The translations under genes and the position numbers were made by a program. This document shows positions 5,740-5,790 of a stretch of DNA of 5,790 nucleotides, in pieces. Under the pieces are notes generated by a model. That model searched no databases. It had not been told where the DNA came from and saw only the letters and a list, made by a program, of their open reading frames with translations. This DNA comes from Nitriliruptorales bacterium (GTDB lineage: Bacteria > Actinomycetota > Nitriliruptoria > Euzebyales > Egibacteraceae), in the NCBI GenBank assembly GCA_007126835.1, contig SLAO01000055.1, positions 1 to 5,790 of the forward strand, in the 5' to 3' direction. The first letter of the stretch is position 1. The number at the start of each line of letters is the position of its first letter.

Positions 5740-5790
5740 TCACCCGTCGTCCCCGTCGCCCGCCGCCGAATCGTCGACGTCGACCTGAGC
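5740..5790 (-). CDS. C-terminal end of an upstream gene in the ABC operon (possible adaptor protein)
   Basis: Only the last 16 codons and a TGA stop are visible. The frame reads AQVDVDDSAAGDGDDG before the stop, ending 10 bases ahead of the ATPase GTG on the same strand. In three-part MacAB or YknXYZ-like loci the gene before the ATPase encodes a HlyD/MacA-type periplasmic adaptor, and an acidic, glycine-rich end would be compatible with that. The piece is too short to identify. It could also be non-coding, since the ATPase frame is open across the same bases. Confidence 0.4.
   Translation of the reverse strand, partial: AQVDVDDSAAGDGDDG

Noticed and set aside
1..5790. CRISPR array, tRNA, rRNA or insertion sequence
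   Set aside because: No regularly spaced repeats beyond the two-copy units, no tRNA-like cloverleaf, no rRNA motifs and no transposase-like protein were seen on either strand.

Overview
The window is uniformly GC-rich, with strong G/C third-position bias. All six gene starts I can place are GTG. This suggests a high-GC Gram-positive, probably an actinomycete-type bacterium; I cannot name a genus.

Layout. (1) Positions 1-2047, minus strand: a two-gene unit for nucleotide-sugar or surface-glycan metabolism. It holds an extended-SDR sugar-nucleotide epimerase, followed 5 bp later by an EpsN/PglE-type PLP aminotransferase that runs off the left edge. (2) Positions 2048-2226: a divergent intergenic region with one clear GC-rich hairpin. 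(3) Positions 2227-3295, plus strand: two genes of a phage-tail-like contractile injection system (CIS), a DUF4255/Pvc16-type protein and a T4 gp19-type tail-tube protein, separated by a 91-bp gap carrying a 40-bp-period direct repeat. No sheath, baseplate or spike gene is in the window. (4) Positions 3296-3687: about 390 bp without a credible gene, holding a near-perfect 23-bp inverted repeat between convergent genes. (5) Positions 3688-5790, minus strand: a MacB/YknYZ-type ABC efflux or lipoprotein-export unit. It has the last codons of an upstream gene, then the ATPase, then an FtsX/MacB permease whose start overlaps the ATPase stop in GTGA.

How they fit together. The aminotransferase and epimerase probably act on UDP-amino-sugars for a cell-surface polysaccharide or glycoprotein. 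The ATPase and permease should form one transporter, perhaps with an adaptor protein upstream. The CIS pair is the least ordinary part: tube and cap-type proteins with no sheath between them, sitting alone between two opposite-strand operons. This could be a minimal or decayed CIS locus, or auxiliary components that work with a CIS elsewhere in the genome.
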